Position numbers and translations under genes: made by a program. Shown piece by piece: positions 50,725-63,719 of a stretch of DNA of 64,000 nt (position 1 is its first letter; every line of letters starts with the position of its first letter). The stretch is taken from assembly GCA_035048485.1 (NCBI GenBank), contig CM068592.1, positions 40,270,045 to 40,334,044 on the forward strand, in the 5' to 3' direction. The notes beneath the pieces were generated by a model. That model was given only the letters and a program-made list of their open reading frames with translations, was not told where the DNA came from and searched no databases. The stretch comes from Pteria penguin. Taxonomy: Eukaryota; Mollusca; Bivalvia; Pterioida; Pteriidae.

Positions 50725-51857
50725 CAGGAGAATATCCAGGATATGACTGGGGATTACTGATCACGTAAAGGCAGGAGAATATCCAGGATATGACTGGGGA
50801 TTACTGATCATGTAAAGGCAGGAGAATATCCAGGATATGACTGGGGATTACTGATCACGTAAAGGCAGGAGAATATCCGGGATATGACTGGGGATTACTG
50901 ATCATGTAAAGGCAGGAGAATATCCAGGATATGACTGGGGATTACTGATCATGTAAAGGCAGGAGAATATCCAGGATATGACTGGGGATTACTGATCACG
51001 TATTGATTGATTGATTGATTTTTGTTTTACGTCACACCACGAAAATTTCACGTATATGGTGACGGCATCTGCCTGATGCGGGGCATACAAATTTTGACCT
51101 TTGCAACGGACCCACCCGAAGCAGTGAAGGATCTTTTACGTGCCATGCATACCACGACACGGGGGCCTCGGTTTTTACTGTCTCATCCGAAAGACAGGTC
51201 ACCGGCATGGCCAGAGCGGGAATCGAACTCCGGCCTCCCGATCAGGAGTCCGGCGCGATACCTCTAGGCCACGCCGGCTTTACTGATCACGTAAAGGCAG
51301 GAGAATATCCAGGATATGACTGGGGATGACTGATCACGTAAAGGCAGGAGAATATCCAGGATATGACTGGGGATTACTGATCACGTAAAGGCAGGAGAAT
51401 ATCCAGGATATGACGGGGGATTACTGATCACGTAAAGGCAGGAGAATATCCAGGATATGACTGGGGATTACTGATCATGTAAAGGCAGGAGAATATCCAG
51501 GATATGACTGGGGATTACTGATCACGTAAAGGCAGGAGAATATCCAGGATATGACTGGGGATTACTGATCACGTAAAGACAGGAGAATATCCAGGATATG
51601 ACTGGGATTACTGATCACGTAAAGGCAGGAGAATATCCAGGATATGACTGGGGATGACTGATCACGTAAAGGCAGGAGAATATCCAGGATATGACTGGGG
51701 ATTACTGATCACGTAAAGGCAGGAGAATATCCAGGATATGACGGGGGATTACTGATCACGTAAAGGCAGGAGAATATCCAGGTAATGACTGGGGATTACT
51801 GATCATGTAAAAGCAGGAGAATATCCAGGATATGACTGGGGATTACTGATCATGTAA
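50725..51857. repeat. 47-bp minisatellite, about 18 copies, interrupted by a SINE
   Basis: The unit is GGCAGGAGAATATCCAGGAT, ATGACTGGGGATTACTGATC, ACGTAAA. Units are highly homogeneous. The SINE occupies 51003-51279. Confidence 0.94.
51003..51279 (-). mobile_element. tRNA-derived SINE, family B, inserted in a 47-bp minisatellite
   Basis: This is a 277-bp element. On the minus strand it begins GCCGGCGTGGCCTAGAGG (box A) and GAGTTCGATTCCCGC (box B). It continues through a conserved middle and ends in TCAATCAATCAAT. It is flanked by TTACTGATCACGTA at 50989-51002 and 51280-51293. That 14-mer is part of the normal 47-bp array unit, so the element clearly inserted into a pre-existing array and duplicated its target. 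Confidence 0.93.
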
Positions 51858-51889
51858 AGTTTTCAAAATCTGATTAGATGCGATGTTTT

Positions 51890-52251
<362 letters not shown>

Positions 52252-52349
52252 ATATTGATCCCTTTTTCTTTAGCGATTTGCATTAACCTTCATTGAGGTT
52301 GATCCGACACTTATGAATAGTGAATGTTGTTACAATTTCCTTTTTTGTG

Positions 52350-52355
<6 letters not shown>

Positions 52356-52433
<78 letters not shown>
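52356..52433. repeat. (TA)n microsatellite, about 38 units
   Basis: A second perfect run, preceded by GTGCTTTTATATA, the same word that borders the first run in inverted orientation. Confidence 0.97.
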
Positions 52434-52437
<4 letters not shown>

Positions 52438-52449
52438 AGCTGATTAATC

Positions 52450-52550
52450 GCAAAATTCAACTTTAACCGCGCCCGTGACGTCACTATTAAATTCATGTTT
52501 GACAGACCATTTATTTATGACGTCATAATGAAAAAATGTGTCAATAGGTG
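52450..52550. repeat. Dispersed repeat E, copy 2
   Basis: This is the second copy of the element at 38665-38780, in the same orientation and about 20 bp shorter in the middle. It lies just right of a (TA)n tract. It carries one full TGACGTCA at its right end and a GTGACGTCACT block at its left. Confidence 0.8.
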
Positions 52551-52554
52551 AAAT

Positions 52555-55115
52555 AACAACTGAGTTGTTTAAAATCCTTTAATTGGACAAGAAAAACAAT
52601 AAGGTTTTTCCGTATTTATCTATTTATTTATTTATTTATTTATTATTTATATCTATTTATTTATAGTTGACAAAGAAGTTAAGAACAGAAATGACTCTTC
52701 AGAATGCAATATACGCCGGAGTGCGCTACTAAATACCATCAAAGTCCCATCATCGGCATGTCTTTTACTGTATCCTTATTGTTTCTACGTCTCGCAACTC
52801 TATTGCTTTTGACAGGCATATGGCAACGAGGAATCCACAGCTGTTCCGACAGAAACGCACGAATCACCATGTTACGAATTGACTTACATGCGATTAACAT
52901 CAAACGCAAACGGAAAAGAAGTTTTGTACCGACATACTTTGTAATCTACTTCACCCTGATGCTTGTCAATTCTTTGTTAATTTTCTGCAAGTTTTAATAT
53001 TCTCTCAATCGGTGGTTATTAAACAGAATAAAAATTACCACCCAAATGCACTGTAAAACAGCGTAATGCACCGTAGCGCCCTTTCAGACTCGGAATATCT
53101 TTTTGTTTACATTGGTTATCAATTTTTGCGAATTTTCTGAGGAATCAGAGATAGAGGATGCTTCATTATTCATCAGGATAGATAATATTATATCTGTCGT
53201 GCTGAGATACTACTTCAATGTTTACACGTGCGACTTTGCTGAAATCAATATTTCATCTTTTTGAACAAATTAATCGATATTTAATTTCTTAGATGATAGC
53301 ATCTACATGTGTGGATATATCTGCTCCAAATAACGACTGGATCCCGTCTGTTTTGTTGAAACAAATTTTGAGGAGTTCAAACCGCTAGGTGTAAATTCTA
53401 GCTCGATCTAGTTATTGGCTTTCAAAAATAAAAAGATAAACAAAAATGAATAAATAGATAAATAAAAATGAATAAATAGATAAATAAAATAGCACATCTT
53501 CATCTAGACCGCATAGAGGAGAACCTCCTCTGTACTCTAATATGAATTAATATAACATGAGAAGAGTGACTGAGGAGTAATGGACTACATAATTATAAAC
53601 AGCCGGCTGACCAATTAAACTAGAACAAAAATATATTCTAGCTGGAAAAAAAGACAATATGATGCAAAAGTAAGAAGGCAATCACCGGAACCAATAGGCT
53701 ACATGTTTGACATTCCCTGCTGTTACACCACATCCGTCATGTTTACCTCATAGTCACAGTACATTTATTATGACATAATATGCTTTATGCTGGGTTTTGT
53801 AGTAGCGAATCCAGGATTCATATAAGAGAGACTCGACCAAGTCACATAAATAAGAGAAGGGGAGGGCGTTTTATGATCTACATAATGATGAAAAGAGGCG
53901 ATTACACTGAGTGCCATCTAAATCTGTCACCTCCTATACCATCAACAACTTCGTTTACCATTGGCATTGCTCGTAAGCCACTTTGTACTTTGTCAATATT
54001 TATCATTATATGCCTTTCGGATTTCTCGGTATCATTCATATATCATGTCCAATACTACTTGATAAGACTTCGTATATCATCAGCATCAATTGTCTGAAAT
54101 CTATAGATTCTTAGTATGTCATCGACATTCTTGTAAGGTCATTAACATTGCTAATTATAGAACGGGTTCATGAGTTCATAGAGGATGTAGATATGGACGT
54201 CTGTGCCAGGAAACCAATACTCTACATACATGCTTCCCTTATAACGCATAAAACGGGCAAAGATATTTATGATATACAGAACCCGAAAATAAAGAATTAT
54301 AGATTTTACGTCTTTATTGGGGAATTAATGGAAATATATTTGCTATTTGTCCTTTTGCCTAACTTAAGTCGTTCACTGCCAAGTTAGCTATGGGATATTG
54401 ACAAAGTGGATAATACACCACAAGAATGGGTTTTACATTTTTAGAATTTCGGCTTAATCCATTGGGTTGTGTAAAATCGGGTGTGAATTTGACTTAAGAT
54501 TGAAGCATTTGTATCCCGGTGGATGCTGATATTTGTTTATCAAAGATTATACACATCAGTTTAAGTTATATTATTTTAAAACGTTTTAAGTAAAGTTATA
54601 TTACTGTGATGCAATAGCGAGAAGTATGGGCGGGGAAGTTGTATTTCCGATACTTTCCAACTTTGAATGGCGTAGGACCTAATATCAGCCACACTTTCAA
54701 CTGGACACATTCTACTGGACACTTTCAACTGGGAACATTCTACTTTACACTTTCTACTGGACACTTTCTACTTGACGTCAGTGACAGGGATTGCTAGCCA
54801 GTAGGAGACACTTACTCTCACTCCATTTTGAGGGTTCATACATGCTTCTTACGAAGATGCGTTTTGGGGTTGTTTTCACTATGTACTTTTCCGTTTTGTT
54901 CATTTTGTATACTTCTCGGTATTATGGTTTTAGGATTACTGAATTGGCTTTATCCATCATGTTAGCATTTCATAAGGACATGAACAGGAAAATTAATTTA
55001 CACATTTTAAAACAGCATTTACTTTGCGCTCTGCTCACCGAAAATAGAATACATAGGGTTTTCGCGTTTCTCCCCATTCCTCTACCTTTTGTTTAGCTTC
55101 CTGCATTTGATACCA
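52555..55115. other. Unique intron 1 sequence
   Basis: AT-rich, with short ATTT and AAATAAATAG-type runs and a small ACACTTTCTACTGG repeat near 54700-54775. Open frames of about 100 codons are present, but none shows a recognisable domain or splice context. Confidence 0.5.
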
Positions 55116-55119
55116 CTTA

Positions 55120-56735
55120 GCGGGTATCACTGTAGAAGGATCATATGCGTCAATGGCGGCGGACCATACGTATGCCATGACATTTCTCTTACCACTTAGA
55201 GTGTATCACTGTTGGTAGACCATACATATACCAGGGCATCTCTGATACCACTTAGAGCGTGTCACTGTTGAAGTGCCATACGTATGCAATGACACTTTTG
55301 TTACCACTTAGCGTGTGTCACTGTTGGTGGACCATACGTATACCAGGGCATCTCTGATACCACTTAGCACGCGTCACTGGCGGTGGATCATGGGTTTACC
55401 AGGGCATCTCTGATACCACAGCGCGTGTCACCGTTGGTGGACTAGACGTATACCAGGGCATCTCTGATACCACTCAACACGCGTCACTGCCGGTGGACCA
55501 TACATATTACAGGACATCTCTGATACCACTTAGCGCGTGTCACTGGCGGTGGAACATGCGTTTACCAGGGCATCTCTGATACCACTTAGCGCGTGTCACT
55601 GCTGGTGGACCATACGTATACCAGGGCCTCTGATATCACAGCGTGTGTCACTGTTGGTGGACTATATATATACCAGGGCACCTCTGATATCACAGCGTGT
55701 GTCACTGTTGGTGGACCATATATATACCAGGGCACCTCTGATATCACAGCGTGTGTCACTGTTGGTGGACCATACGTAGAACAGGGCGCCTCTGACACCA
55801 CTTAGCGTGTGTCTCTGTTGGTGGAACATATATATACCAGGGCATCTCTGATACCACTTAGTGCGCGGCACTGACGGTGGACCATACGTATACCTGGGCA
55901 CCTCTGATACCATTTAGCGCATGTCACTGTTGGTGGACCATACGTATACCAGGGTATCTCTGATACCACATAGCGTGTGTCACTGTTGGTGGACCATACG
56001 TATACCAGGGCACCTCTGATACCACTTAGCGTGTGTCACTGTTGGTGGACCATACGTATACCAGGGCATCTCTGATACCACTTAGTGCGCGTGGCACTGA
56101 CGGTGGACCATACGCATACCAGGGCACCTCTGATACCACTTAGTGCGCGGCACTGACGGTGGACCATACGTATACCAGGGCACCTCTGATAACACTTTGC
56201 GCGTGTCACTGACGGTGGACCATACGTATACCAGGGCACCTCTGATACCACTTAGTGCGCGGCACTGACGGTGGACCATACGTATACCAGGGCACCTCTG
56301 ATAACTCTTTCCGCGTGTCACTGACGGTGGACCATACGTATACCAGGGCACCTCTGATAACACTTTGCGCGTGTCATTGTTGGTGGACCATACGTATACC
56401 AGGGCACCTCTGATAACACTTTGCGCGTGTCACTGACGGTGGACCATACGTATACCAGGGCACCTCTGATAACACTTTGCGCGTGTCATTGTTGGTGGAC
56501 AATACGTATCCCAGGGCACCTCTGATAACACTTTGCGCGTGTCACTGACGGTGGACCATACGTATACCAGGGCACCTCTGATAACACTTTGCGCGTGTCA
56601 CTGTTGGTGGACCATACGTATACCATGGCACCTCTGATACCACTTAGCGCGTGTGACTGCTGATGGACCATACGTATACCAGGACACCTCAGATAACACT
56701 TTGCGCGTGTCATTGTTGGATCACTCGTATACCAT
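55120..56735. repeat. 56-bp minisatellite, about 29 copies
   Basis: The unit is GGTGGACCATACGTATACCA, GGGCACCTCTGATACCACTT, AGCGTGTGTCACTGTT. The left half is more diverged than the right, where a variant with AACACTTTGCGCGTGTCA is homogenised (56170-56710). Confidence 0.93.
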
Positions 56736-57364
56736 TGCATTTCAAACCAAGTGTTACGCTCCGAATCGGTTGATGCAAATTTTACAAAAGAATGTTATCT
56801 TTAAAAAATATTTTGTTTTGTTGAAAATATAAAATTGTACGTATTTGACACCATTCTACATTTTAGAAGTTAGAGCAGGTATTCTTTAGTAACTTCCTGT
56901 TTTCATTTACGTATTTATTTATCTATCTTCTTCTTTATTCATTCATCATTTTTATAATTTTATCCCATGCATGGTGTTATCTAAATGATGAATATTTGAA
57001 ATTTATTCAAAAATAAGAATAACAAAGAAAGTGTTTTCAAGTTTTTTTACAATGATGGAAAGAATAGCAGTTAACAGAAAAATACAACGGAATACTGATT
57101 ATTATTTATCGTGTTTCAACCTAACAAATACGCTAGCGAACTTTAGTCAGAAAGAAATACATGTGAATGCCTTTGAATTTACAGCTGTTCTGTTAAATTA
57201 ATTCATTTTATAACAAAGGTACAGCAGTTTTTCTTCACAATTTGACAATACGAACAGCAATATAGAAGTCATTTCTTCCACCTGTCGAGGATCTGAGTGT
57301 AATCAATTAAATTCATCTGGAAAATGGCATAAAAAATGACAGGTGTGATATCCGGTCAGAAAGG

Positions 57365-58510
57365 TTATTGTATTTTATGTAAAAGTTTGGTCATGTACAG
57401 TGGTAAAGGTGATTGTATTATATGTAAAAGTTAAGTCGTGTACAGTGGTAAAGGTGATTGTATTATATGTAAAAGTTAAGTCGTGTACAGCGGTAAAGGT
57501 GATTGTATTATATGTAAAAGTTTAGTCGTGTACAGAGGTAAAAGTTTAGTCGTGTACAATGGTAAAGGTGATTGTATTATATGTAAAAGTTTGGTCGTGT
57601 ACAGTGGTAAAAATTTAGTCGTGTACAGTGGTAAAGGTGATTGTATTATATGTAAAAGTTAAGTCGTGTACAGTGGTAAAGGTGATTGTATTATATGTAA
57701 AAGTTAAGTCGTGTACAGCGGTAAAGGTGATTGTATTATATGTAAAAGTTTAGTCGTGTACAGTGGTAAAAGTTTAGTCGTGTACAATGGTAAAGGTGAT
57801 TGTATTATATGTAAAAGTTTGGTCGTGTACAGTGGTAAAAATTTAGTCGTGTACAGTGGTAAAGGTGATTGTATTATATGTAAAAGTTAAGCCGTGTACA
57901 GTGGTAAAGGTGATTGTATTATATGTAAAAGTTAAGTCGTGTACAGTGGTAAAGGTGATTGTATTATATGTAAAAGTTAAGTCGTGTACAGCGGTAAAGG
58001 TGATTGTATTATATGTAAAAGTTTAGTCGTGTACAGTGGTAAAAGTTTAGTCGTGTACAGTGGTAAAGGTGATTGTATTATATGTAAAAGTTTGGTCGTG
58101 TACAGTAGTAAAAATTTAGTCGTGTACAGTGGTAAAGGTGATTGTATTATATGTAAAAGTTTGGCCGGGTACAGTGGTAAAAGTTTAGTCGTGTACAGTG
58201 GTAAAGGTGATTGTATTATATGTAAAAGTTTAGTCGTGTACAGTGGTAAAAGTTTAGTCGTGTACAGTGGTAAAAGTTTGGTCGTGTACAGTGGTAAAGG
58301 TGATTGTATTGTATGTAAAAGTTAAGTCGTGTACAGTGGTAAAGGTGATTGTATTATATGTGAAAGTTAAGTCGTGTACAGTGGTAAAGGTGATTGTATT
58401 ATATGTAAAAGTTTAGTCGTGTACAGCGGTAAAGGTGATTGTATTATAAGTAAAAGTTTAGTCATGTACAGCGGTAAAGGTGATTGTATTATATGTAAAA
58501 GTTTGGTTGT
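57365..58510. repeat. 45-bp minisatellite with 24- and 21-bp submodules
   Basis: Submodule 1 is GTAAAAGTTTAGTCGTGTAC plus AGTG (24 bp). Submodule 2 is GTAAAGGTGATTGTATTATA plus T (21 bp). Module 1 is sometimes doubled. A block of about 228 bp repeats (the AGCGG variant is at 57488, 57716 and 57989). Confidence 0.93.
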
Positions 58511-58511
58511 G

Positions 58512-59520
58512 TACAATTTGATTAGAAGCATATTCTAGATTATACGTTTAGCAGAAAGTTTATTTTTGATTCTGAAAAATAAAAGCATCTACATAAAAAT
58601 ACCAATATTAGGCAAAGTTTTGAAGCAGAAAGGAATTACAGACGAATCAGGATGGAAAGACAGACAAACAGAACAGAGCTTTGGGGACCTTGTGGTATTT
58701 CATGTGGATTTGTCTTTGACCATCCTTCGACAGATATGAATACACAGAGATGTGATTCTGTTTACTTGAATTATGCTTATTCTGCCCAAATATGAACCCA
58801 CAAAATAAGAACATCATGTACACGATCTGATCCGTCACAAGGGGTTGCATAAAACCAGCAAAAATATACATATGATGATATACTACCATGACATTTATGA
58901 TCATCTAAGTATCTTTTGCAAAAACAAATTGAAAATAATTCTATAATGACCTTCTTCGCAGCTAAGAGATATCGACATGTACGGAAATGACGTGCAATTC
59001 CGGAGATCAGATATTTAGTCTGGATGGACCATCCCGTTTCTTCGACTTCATCCATAGAGAGTGCTGTTGGTTTACACAGACAATATCAATTCTGTACCTC
59101 GACATCACAGTGCCATAGGTAAGGTTAACTGATGAGTAAAATCATTAACTTTCATTGTCCATTCTATTGTGATTGACACAGACAATCACACATTGTAGAC
59201 ATTAGTAAATGGCCGTTCTATAATCTGGTATTCAACGAAGTATAATAGTAACATTATCAGATCATTCATACATGTATTCATTTCATAACTCCACATGAGG
59301 TCAGAGTGGCGATATGAAACCTCGTGTACGTTTTCCTACCTTTGTACATGTCCTATTCACTATTGTTCCACACCCACAACAGTGGATATAATTATCCCAG
59401 ATCATTTATAATATGTGTTGATAAAAAGATGTTACACCATTAATGTTGTTTATGTGTATTTTAAAGGTCATTCGTTCATTTTATATTTTACTTTGAGAGC
59501 TAGGTGTAAATAAATGTAAA
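58512..59520. other. Unique intron 1 sequence between two arrays
   Basis: Two overlapping minus-strand frames of 85-92 codons (58647-59055) contain hydrophobic stretches but no family motif and no splice-site support; left uncalled. Confidence 0.4.
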
Positions 59521-59524
59521 TACT

Positions 59525-60575
59525 GATAAGCACGAAACTGTGAAGATGATATCGCGGTTGTACGTGATGTCAAAGTGTACCACTACGACATAGAGAAACT
59601 GTGAACATGACACTGCGGCTGTACGTGATGTCAAAATGTACCACTACGACGTAGAGAAACTGTGAACATGACACTGCGGCTGTACGTGATGTCAAAGTGT
59701 ACCACTACGACATAGAGAAACTGTAAAGATGACACTGCGGTTGTACGTGATGTCAAAGTGTACCACTACGACATAGAGAAACTGTGAACATGACACTGCC
59801 GTTGTACGTGATGTCAAAGTGTACCACTACGACATAGAGAAACTGTGAACATGACACTGCGGTTGTACGTGATGTCAAAGTGTACCACTACGACACAGAG
59901 AAACTGTGAAGATGACACTGCGGCTGTACGTGATATCAAAGTGTACCACTACGACAGAGGGAAACTGTGAACATGATATTGCGGCTGTACGTGATGTCAA
60001 AGTGTACCACTACGACAGAGGGAAACTGTGAACATGACACTGCGGTTGTACGTGATGTCAAAGTGTGCCACTACGACATAGAGAAACTGTGAAGATGGCA
60101 CTGCGGCTGTACGTGATGTCAAAGTGTACCACTACGACACAGAGAAACTGTGAAGATGACACTGCGGCTGTACGTGATGTCAAAGTGTACCACTACGACA
60201 GAGGGAAACTGTGAACATGACATTGCGGCTGTACGTGATGTCAAAGTGTACCACTACGACAGAGAGAAACTGTGAAGATGACACTGCGGCTGTACGTGAT
60301 GTCAAAGTGTACCACTACGACAGAGGGAAACTGTGAACATGACATTGCAGCTGTACGTGATGTCAAAGTGTACCACTACGACAGAGGGAAACTGTGAACA
60401 TGACACTGCGGCTGTACGTGATGTCAAAGTGTACCACTACGACAGAGAGAAACTGTGAAGATGGCACTGCGGCTGTACGTGATGTCAAAGCGTACCACTA
60501 CGACATAGAGAAACTGCGAAGATGGCACTGCGGTTGTACGTGATGCCAAAGTGTACCACTACGACACAGAGAAAG
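59525..60575. repeat. 63-bp minisatellite, about 17 copies
   Basis: The unit is GAAACTGTGAACATGACACT, GCGGCTGTACGTGATGTCAA, AGTGTACCACTACGACATAG, AGA. A stray partial unit (GAGAGAAACTGTGAAGATG) lies at 60700. Confidence 0.93.
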
Positions 60576-60827
60576 ATTCGTCAGTGTTCTGACGCCGAGA
60601 GTTCCTGAAAGACAAACCCCGACCACAACTCGCCACTACTCATATCCGGAGAATTCTATAGCCAATCTGCTAGTGCTAACATTTTTGAATCTATAAAAGA
60701 GAGAAACTGTGAAGATGTGTAGCAACTCAGATAAACTTCAACCTGTCTTGACTGTATAGTGTAACATATGACCTCTGGTAATTTTTAAAAACATGTATCT
60801 CTCGTAAGTGTTTTGCTGCTTGATATA

Positions 60828-61010
60828 CATAGGCGGATCTAGAAACTTTTGAAAGGAGAAGTTGCAGCCTACATGACATGTTTCACACTATTCGGTCTGG
60901 AAAGAGGAAGGGGGTTGCGGTCCTGAAAATGGTCGAAAATTACCTTTTGGATAAATTTTTCCGAACAAATGGGATGGGGGTTGCAACCCCTGCAACCCCC
61001 TTTAAATCAT
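60828..61010. mobile_element. Second transposon-end-like repeat
   Basis: It begins AGGCGGATCTAGAAACTTTT, like 30236. It contains GGGGGTTGCAACCCCTGC, a short inverted repeat. No coding sequence was seen. The assignment is tentative. Confidence 0.4.
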
Positions 61011-61011
61011 T

Positions 61012-61943
61012 AGAGTAATTTGGGTTATTAAGCTTTTAGTTTTTTCCACATTTTCCCCACGTATTTTCGTTTCTCTTTGATAACAAAATTTAGCAAGAGG
61101 GAAATAAGTGCCACCAATAAGCTGATGACCCACGACCTAGAACTTGAGGTGGTCAGATCAAGGTCAAGGTCAGGTTAGACCACCGAGTGAGGGTCATCAT
61201 ATCGCCAATTATGACCTCATCAGGAATAATACACTGATTTTTTTTACCTACAATATTTTCACCGGTCATTATTTATGACAACAACTTGGGCATTATTTCT
61301 ACACGTGACAATTTTCAAGGCCATCATTGGCCACTTGGTACATATTTGAGTCAACCGTCGTTTAAAATTGTTAGCTATCAACCAATCAGATTATAAGACT
61401 GTTTTTGTAGGTATTTTAATAATATTTACGTCATGACGTCATTAATAATCGTTTTAATGTCATAGTCGCTTCTTACGACATCGTTGGTAGTTCACTTAGA
61501 GATATACAGCTCACTAAATGTCCTTTATATTGAATGTGAGATGTATGCTAAGAAGTGTTTATCACGTGCTGGGACAATTCAGTATCTAACTGAAAACTAT
61601 TTGAATAATGAAGTGTCCTATATTTCAATATAACATACTTGGGTATTTTCGGCAGTAAAAAAATAAAACGAAAACAATGCTTGTGAGTTTGTAGCGGATA
61701 TGTCTAAGGTGGTACGACTGACGCGCATTTCAAGAAGTCACATGATCAGTTGTTAAGCACTCTTCATACAAGACGAGTATTCCGAATCATTTATATATTC
61801 TTTGATATTGACCTATAAAACTAATCTTTCTTCACACGTTTTACATAGAATGAACGTAATTATTACATCCGGGTAAAAGAAAATCGGGCTTCTTACAAAG
61901 TACAAAATTGCTACAGATTTCTGAGAAATAAAAAATAGCTCAC
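61012..61943. other. Intron 1 sequence next to exon 1
   Basis: Unique sequence with a TCATGACGTCATTAATA palindromic patch at 61430-61447. No gene was seen. Confidence 0.5.
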
Positions 61944-62603
61944 CTGTCTCCAGAGATATCCTTCTTTGTCTTGGGTGATAAATCCCGAGATTACCAAATG
62001 GCTGATAGGAAGAAGTATTCCGAATATTGCAGCAATGTATGTTCGAAGGGGCATGAGAGAATACACAATGAATACAACAAATATCACTTCCCAAACACCG
62101 TCCGCCGGAGAAAAAACGGGAACGGAAGTACCGGTGTGAAGCGCCCCCATATTAAAGGGGAAAGATAAAATGGCGAAGCATAACATAAAACCTAAAAGAA
62201 AGTACACTATGATCCTAAAATGAAGTTCCTTCATGTATTTCGTATGAATGAAAATGAATATCACAATAAATATGACACATTGCACTGCAAGATAAATTCC
62301 GGTCACTGTGACATTCCGGACATAAACAAATTTCAGAACGCATAAACAAATTGTTAAAGAAATAAATATTCCCAAAACATATCCGATCGCCGATTGTTGT
62401 AACTTGTAGACATATCGCTTGTATAACTTTTCCAAATCCTCACTTTCAAAGTGATATAAACTTAACATCCGTTTAAAATTCCGACGGGCCCGATTTTTCA
62501 CCATCGGACTGCTTTCCATTTTACTTGCTTCCGCTTCCTCTCCACTGCTATACATCCTGGTACTTGGTCTGAAACCGGAAGAAGATAATTCCATGATTGT
62601 CAT
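61944..62603 (-). CDS. Adenylyl cyclase exon 1: N-terminus and membrane segments 1-5
   Basis: This exon encodes 220 codons from ATG at 62603 to a CAG|GTGAGC donor, ending in phase 0. An in-frame TAA lies nine bases upstream of the ATG, which supports this start; a second Met is at residue 4. Residues 1-70 are hydrophilic and basic, ending in the motif EKLYKRYVYKLQQ just before the membrane, as in AC5/6-type enzymes. Hydrophobic segments lie at about residues 72-95, 98-120, 129-152, 170-186 and 187-207. The last pair is separated by SLMPLRTY, matching the conserved LLP-R turn of the family. The exon ends in YLWRQ, and exon 2 continues in frame. The N-terminus is short compared with vertebrate AC5. 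A non-coding 5' exon further right cannot be excluded. Confidence 0.93.
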
Positions 62604-63484
62604 ACAAATTTACTTCAAGTAGACAAGCAATTAAATATATCATTCCAATACAAGACAATTTACATTCGGCACTCGCCAAATATCACAGATCAGGAACCAT
62701 TCCTCTAGGATCGATATCAACTATATAAAACATTTTTCTTTCAGATGATAATCAATATAATGAAATTAATATAGGTAGTATCTCGGTCTGTCTCAGCCAA
62801 TCAACGTCTCGGAATCTCTCGTCTGCTATAGATGTGTAAAGACCTATTAATTTAGCAGACGATACACGTATGATTATGAGATGGATTACGCATCCTAACA
62901 ACCTCTTCCTTTCAGCAGAAGTGAAAAGAAGAACAGATGCCAGACGATTTTGACCACGTGTATTTTATGGAACGTCGGCGTAACCAGAATTGGTTCTCAA
63001 CAAAGGGAGTTCAAACTTACATAGATAACTAGTTCAATCAGCCTGATTATTATTAGTGTAATGAAGCAACAGATTCAGGATTCTGGTAGAAAATATGATA
63101 GCGCATTAAAACGTGCTTATAAAAAGCTTTACTAGTAAAATGGATGGAAAGTTTAGGACCCCTTGACCAGGAAGGATCTGCCTTTGTAGATTTTGTTTCC
63201 ACACGAATTTGACCACGTGTGCTTTATTGAGTTTTTACTCACATGACTAATGAACCATGTCATGGTTTGATCACTTACTTGATGGCGTCGGTCTGAGTGG
63301 TTATGATTGGTTATCCACAATAATGATGAATGGTCTCCTCTGAATGTGACACTCTGTTCCAGGAATCTCGGCCATCTTACAGACCCTGTAATGTATTTAA
63401 AGATATATAAGTGAAAATATAATAAATGTTGTGCCCATGCTATGAAGACTTGCACAGCCGGAACTTGACCTCAGTTTATATATA
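62604..63484. other. Upstream region of the adenylyl cyclase gene
   Basis: It probably contains the 5' untranslated region and promoter or a further upstream intron. A minus-strand TTTATATAG at about 62726 is TATA-like but unsupported. No coding sequence was recognised. Confidence 0.4.
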
Positions 63485-63695
63485 GTTCTGAACGGATGAG
63501 GACTAGTCTCCATAGACAGGACACCAGCCCAGTCCCCCTTAAGCCGATACCTCTTTATAGCTCTGGACTGAGTATTGCGGATAAAGTATGTATGTTCAAC
63601 AACATCAAAAACCTATGGCTCCAGTAAGGACCGAAAGGGTTACCTTTTTAATCACAAGCAGAAAACGTTAACCACTAAGTCGTGCGCTCCTAAAA
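63485..63695 (-). mobile_element. tRNA-derived SINE, family D, degraded
   Basis: The reverse-strand layout GACTAGTCTCCATAGACAGG, ACACCAGCCCAGTCCCCCTT, then GGGTTACCTTTTTAATCACA and TTAACCACTAAGTCGTGCGC is one I recognise from marine invertebrate SINEs. Its head has box A CTTAGTGGTTAA on the minus strand. Box B is damaged. Ends are approximate. Confidence 0.65.
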
Positions 63696-63719
63696 TTACA
63701 TGTAGAATATCTGTTATGG

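Noticed and set aside
57365..58510. CRISPR-like array of repeats and spacers
   Set aside because: The alternating 24- and 21-bp modules are both repeated; there are no unique spacers and the context is eukaryotic.
58647..59055. Possible exon with hydrophobic stretches on the minus strand
   Set aside because: No family motif. Exon 1 (phase 0 out) joins directly to exon 2 in homology, so no extra exon is needed here.
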